From Ruminococcus sp. (GTDB lineage Bacteria > Bacillota > Clostridia > Oscillospirales > Ruminococcaceae): 46,997 bases of DNA. Under the pieces are notes generated by a model, which worked only from the letters and a program-made list of their open reading frames with translations, did no database searches and had not been told where the DNA came from. The number at the start of each line of letters is the position of its first letter. Position 1 is the first letter of the stretch. Shown here piece by piece: positions 43,523 to 46,997 of this stretch. Position numbers and translations under genes: made by a program. Location of the stretch: contig JAFTYF010000022.1 in the NCBI GenBank assembly GCA_017461395.1, positions 1 through 46,997 of the forward strand, given 5' to 3'.

Positions 43523-45652
43523 ATGACAAAAAAGCAAGACAGCGGTTTGTCATGCTTTATGATAGTCATGAAATTTCATGGCATTCCAATTACAAAGGAA
43601 CAGGCAGAAAATCTTTCTGTCCTTGATAAAGAACAGAAAATAAGTGAAATTGAAATTATCCAGTCTGCAAAAGCCTTGAAGATGAGAGCAAAGCTATGCA
43701 GATTAAAGCTGAATAAGCTGAAAATTGTAACAGCACCAATAATTGCAAAGGATAAAAATAATGAATTTTTCATTATTGCAAAATCCAAAGAGGACAAATA
43801 TATGATTCTCTTTGCAGACAAAACACAGCCTGAAATCAAATCACGAGAAGAACTTGCAGAAATCTGGGACGGAACAGCTATTCTGATTACCAAGAAAGGA
43901 ATTGCCGACAGAGAAGCAGTGTTCAGCTTCAAATGGTTTATTCCTACAATTCTGAAATTCAAAAAGGAGTTTATTCAGGTACTGATAGCAGTATTTACTA
44001 TACAGATTTTAGGGATTTTAACTCCTGTTATGACACAGGTCGTTGTAGATAAAGTCCTTGTTCATAGAAGTATGTCAACGCTGAATGTGCTTACAATAGG
44101 CATCGCAATCGTTTACATATACGAATTAATCCTGGGACTTGCCAAAAACTATGTGTTTACACATACAACCAACCGAATAGATGTAATGCTTAGTTTTAAA
44201 CTTTTCAAGCATCTGTTTGCATTACCGCTGAAATATTTTGAATCACGCAGAGTCGGTGAAACTGTAGCAAGAGTAAGAGAACTTGACAGTATACGAAGCT
44301 TTCTTACAGGAACTCCACTTTCTTCAATGATTGACCTTGTTTTCATTATTGTATATATCGTGGTGCTTTTCTGTTATAATAAAATGCTGACAGTTATCGT
44401 GCTTTGTTCAATTCCTGTGTATGCAATACTTTCAGCAATTGTTACACCTCTTTTCAAAAAGCGTCTTGATGAGAAGTTTGAAACAGGTGCAAATACGCAG
44501 TCTTTCCTCGTAGAATCAATCACAGGTGTTCAGACAGTAAAATCCTATGCCCTTGAACCAAAGTTTGAGAAAAAATGGGGAGATTTGCAGTCTGATTATG
44601 TAAAAGCGAGCTATAAGACATCAATGGTTTCAGCAACAGCAGGCACAACAGGTCAGTTCATTCAGAAAGTGTTTGACCTTTTAATTCTTTTCTTCGGTGC
44701 AAAAGCTGTTATGGACGGTAATTTCACCGTCGGACAGCTTGTAGCATTCCGTATGCTCTCAGGCAGAGTCAGCGGCCCTGTCCTCAGACTTGTACAATTA
44801 TGGCAGGAATATCAGCAGGCAGCACTTTCAGTTAAGCGTATCGGAGATATTTTCAATACAGCTCCAGAACCTATTCTCAATACAAATCAGACAGCTATGC
44901 CTAAAATCAAAGGCAGAATAGCATTTGATAAGGTACATTTCAGATACAATCCACAAGGCGGCGAGGTTATTAAAGGTATGAGCTTTGAGATCGAACCTGA
45001 TACTATTGTAGGCGTTGTAGGACGAAGCGGCTCGGGTAAAAGTACAATATCAAAGCTTATTCAGCGTCTGTATATTCCAGAAGCCGGTAAAATATCCGTG
45101 GACGGTATGGATATTTCCCTTGTAAATCCTGCTATGCTCAGAAAACAGATAGGTGTAGTATTACAGGAAAACTTTATGTTCAATGGTACTGTTGCAGAGA
45201 ATATTTCCATTCACTGCCCTACAGCAAGTATGGAACAGATTATTCACTGTGCAAAGATTGCAGGTGCGCATGACTTTATTCTGGAGCTTCCAAACGGATA
45301 TGATACAATTATCGGAGAAAAAGGGATGGGACTATCAGGTGGTCAGAAACAGAGAGTAGCTATTGCAAGAGCAATTCTTAATAATCCGAGAATACTCATA
45401 TTTGATGAAGCTACATCAGCTCTTGACTATGAATCTGAAAGTATTATCCAGAATAACCTTAAGGAGATATGCAAAGGCAGAACAGTTCTTATTATTGCTC
45501 ACAGACTTTCAACTTTAAGAGAAGCACAGAAAATAATGGTTATTGATAAGGGAAGTCTTGTAGAATATGATACTCATGATAATCTTATGGCACAGCAGGG
45601 CTTATACTGTCACCTTTACAATCAGCAGCAAAGAGGTGATGTAGATGGATAA
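43523..45652 (+). CDS. HlyB-like ABC exporter with degenerate C39 domain
   Basis: The 709-aa protein has an N-terminal C39-like domain (1-125), a six-helix transmembrane domain (about 145-435) and an ABC ATPase with Walker A 'GRSGSGKST' (500-508), Q-loop 'VLQENF', signature 'LSGGQKQR' (from 604), Walker B Asp628 in 'ILIFDEATSALD', and 'IIAHRLST'. In active C39 peptidases the start reads like QxDCG; here it is 'QDSGLSCF' with Ser7 replacing the Cys, and the usual catalytic His region is 'FFIIAKSKE'. So it should bind but not cleave its substrate, like HlyB. ATG 43523 follows GGAGG (43511-43515); the frame open to 43472 is not used. It overlaps the HlyD-like gene by 8 bases. Confidence 0.92.
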   Translation: MTKKQDSGLSCFMIVMKFHGIPITKEQAENLSVLDKEQKISEIEIIQSAKALKMRAKLCRLKLNKLKIVTAPIIAKDKNNEFFIIAKSKEDKYMILFADKTQPEIKSREELAEIWDGTAILITKKGIADREAVFSFKWFIPTILKFKKEFIQVLIAVFTIQILGILTPVMTQVVVDKVLVHRSMSTLNVLTIGIAIVYIYELILGLAKNYVFTHTTNRIDVMLSFKLFKHLFALPLKYFESRRVGETVARVRELDSIRSFLTGTPLSSMIDLVFIIVYIVVLFCYNKMLTVIVLCSIPVYAILSAIVTPLFKKRLDEKFETGANTQSFLVESITGVQTVKSYALEPKFEKKWGDLQSDYVKASYKTSMVSATAGTTGQFIQKVFDLLILFFGAKAVMDGNFTVGQLVAFRMLSGRVSGPVLRLVQLWQEYQQAALSVKRIGDIFNTAPEPILNTNQTAMPKIKGRIAFDKVHFRYNPQGGEVIKGMSFEIEPDTIVGVVGRSGSGKSTISKLIQRLYIPEAGKISVDGMDISLVNPAMLRKQIGVVLQENFMFNGTVAENISIHCPTASMEQIIHCAKIAGAHDFILELPNGYDTIIGEKGMGLSGGQKQRVAIARAILNNPRILIFDEATSALDYESESIIQNNLKEICKGRTVLIIAHRLSTLREAQKIMVIDKGSLVEYDTHDNLMAQQGLYCHLYNQQQRGDVDG

Positions 45653-46904
45653 TAAGCTTACAGAATATGTTCTGAAACATAGCAAAAAACGTGATAAAGA
45701 ACTGAAATATGACTTTATGCCATCACTCCTTGAAATAATTGAACGTCCTGCACATAAAGCAGGAACTGTGATTATTGTCGGTATATTTACTCTGTTGATA
45801 GCTGCAATAATATGGGCATGCTGTTCGAAAATCGATGTTGTTGTTACATCAACAGGAAGTATTCAGCCTGTCGGAAACATTAATGTTGTAAAATCATATT
45901 CAAGCGGTACTGTTAAAGCTATTAATGTGGTTGAAGGACAATATGTAAATCATGGTGATATTCTTATTGAACTTGATACAGAAGCTCTGGATATAGATGT
46001 TAATCAGCTTAACAGTCAGAAGATGATTCTTGAAACACAGCATGAAATCTATACAATGATTAAAGACAGCAAAGATATGTCAACGGTGAAGATTACTGAC
46101 TATGAGGCTGAGCTTCAGCCATACATTCAAGCAATTCTTGACAGCAACACGAATTATAAGAATACACTTGCTAATCTTGAAAAAGAAAAATCCAATGCCG
46201 ATTTGAATCATCAGATAGCTCAGATACAGCTTGAAGAATATAAAGCAAATGGTTCAAGAAGGCAACGAGAAATGCAGGAGCTTGTGGTTCAGCAAAATGC
46301 ACTTGCTATGGAACAAGCGGATATAAAGATTAATGATACCAAAACACAATACAGTGCTCAGATTAACTCTCAGCTTTCGCAGATCAGCAGTCAGCTTGAT
46401 GAAATTGAAGCAAATCTTGAAAAGTACAGACTTTCCAAAGAATACCAGAACATTACCTCCCCTGTTGACGGCTACGTTAACAGCGTTGCAGTGAATACAC
46501 TTGGCGAAACTGTAACTTCCGCACAGGATTTGGTAACGATTGTTCCTGATAACACTCCTGTTGAAATGGTTTGCTATGTCAAGAATATGGATATAGCAGA
46601 TATAGAAATGGGAATGGAAGCTGAAATAAAACTCGAAGCTTATTCATATAACAAGTATGGAACCGTCAAGGGAACAGTTAAACACATCAGTCCGAGTTCA
46701 TTTTCAAGCGAGCAGTTAGGCAGTGTGTATCTTGTGAAAATTGATATTACAGATATTCCGAAAGGTATTAATTTAACTTCCGGTCTTTCAGGAAGTGTAG
46801 AAATCAAAACAGGCAAAAGAACTGTAATGAGTTATTTCCTTGATCCTATTATTAAAGGTTATGTGTCAAAAAGAATTATGTTGAAACGGAGTCGAATGTG
46901 CTGA
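45645..46904 (+). CDS. HlyD-like membrane fusion/adaptor protein
   Basis: The 419-aa protein has a short cytosolic N-terminus, one transmembrane helix (about residues 41-62), then the HlyD plan: a first half lipoyl motif 'GTVKAINVVEGQYVNHGDIL', a coiled-coil hairpin (about 110-265, rich in Gln, Glu and Leu), the second half lipoyl motif 'ITSPVDGYVNSVAVNTLGETV', and a beta-barrel domain. It overlaps the ABC exporter gene by 8 bases. In diderms such adaptors meet TolC; no TolC-like gene is here, which fits a monoderm. The closing residues 'DPIIKGYVSKRIMLKR' are family-like up to the last few. Nothing is visible in the last 93 bases of the window. Confidence 0.92.
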   Translation: MDNKLTEYVLKHSKKRDKELKYDFMPSLLEIIERPAHKAGTVIIVGIFTLLIAAIIWACCSKIDVVVTSTGSIQPVGNINVVKSYSSGTVKAINVVEGQYVNHGDILIELDTEALDIDVNQLNSQKMILETQHEIYTMIKDSKDMSTVKITDYEAELQPYIQAILDSNTNYKNTLANLEKEKSNADLNHQIAQIQLEEYKANGSRRQREMQELVVQQNALAMEQADIKINDTKTQYSAQINSQLSQISSQLDEIEANLEKYRLSKEYQNITSPVDGYVNSVAVNTLGETVTSAQDLVTIVPDNTPVEMVCYVKNMDIADIEMGMEAEIKLEAYSYNKYGTVKGTVKHISPSSFSSEQLGSVYLVKIDITDIPKGINLTSGLSGSVEIKTGKRTVMSYFLDPIIKGYVSKRIMLKRSRMC

Positions 46905-46997
46905 AAAGCCGCACAGATGTCTTCGATTGATTCAACATAATATTACAGCCCTGTCAGAAAATCCATCAAGGAATTATCTTCAGTCCAATTTGGCAAA

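Overview
The window looks like chromosomal DNA of an anaerobic, low-to-mid GC member of the Clostridia, most like Ruminococcus or another Oscillospiraceae. Support comes from a sporulation serine protease (SpoIVB), a T-box leucine leader, a Firmicutes-type L10 leader, an [FeFe]-hydrogenase maturase (HydE), TTGACA-17-TATAAT promoters and strong GGAGG-type ribosome binding sites. The genus is an inference; no rRNA or tRNA gene is present to confirm it.

Layout. 1-6,995: housekeeping genes (purB, rimM-trmD, an HPr phosphocarrier, spoIVB) plus small membrane and regulatory proteins, with dispersed palindromic intergenic repeats around rimM. 7,054-25,895: a large branched-chain amino acid region. 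leuA has its own promoter and a T-box leader with a CUC (Leu) specifier. ilvB follows with a different control: an unlisted 34-aa leader peptide packed with Ile and Val codons, and RNA segments that can pair 1:2, 2:3 and 3:4 like a classical attenuator. Downstream run ilvB-ilvN-ilvC-(membrane protein)-ilvD-(hydrolase)-leuC-leuD-leuB-(AAA ATPase)-ilvA-ridA-nadA-hydE and two tandem U32-like Cys-rich proteins, all on one strand with no convincing internal terminator. Together these supply the Ile, Val and Leu pathways, with RidA removing the reactive enamine/imine made by IlvA. 26,014-30,484 (minus): two tandem lipoproteins with a propeller-like N-terminal half and a solute-binding C-terminal half. 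30,832-36,816: a YfhO-family membrane protein, rplJ-rplL behind an L10 leader, and a GtrB/DPM-like glycosyltransferase.

36,900-46,997: composition becomes visibly more AT-rich. Here lies what I consider the most interesting system: a lipoprotein, a giant 1,845-aa RTX protein, an HlyB-like ABC exporter whose C39 domain has lost its catalytic Cys, and an HlyD-like adaptor. This is a complete type-I-secretion-like cassette in what seems to be a monoderm. The RTX protein combines an N-terminal lipase-like domain (GHSTAG), several blocks of GGxGxD repeats, and a central module closely resembling the calcium-dependent self-processing module of Neisseria FrpC, including an Asp-Pro junction (D875-P876) and EF-hand-like loops. 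No CRISPR array, insertion sequence, tRNA or rRNA was found.
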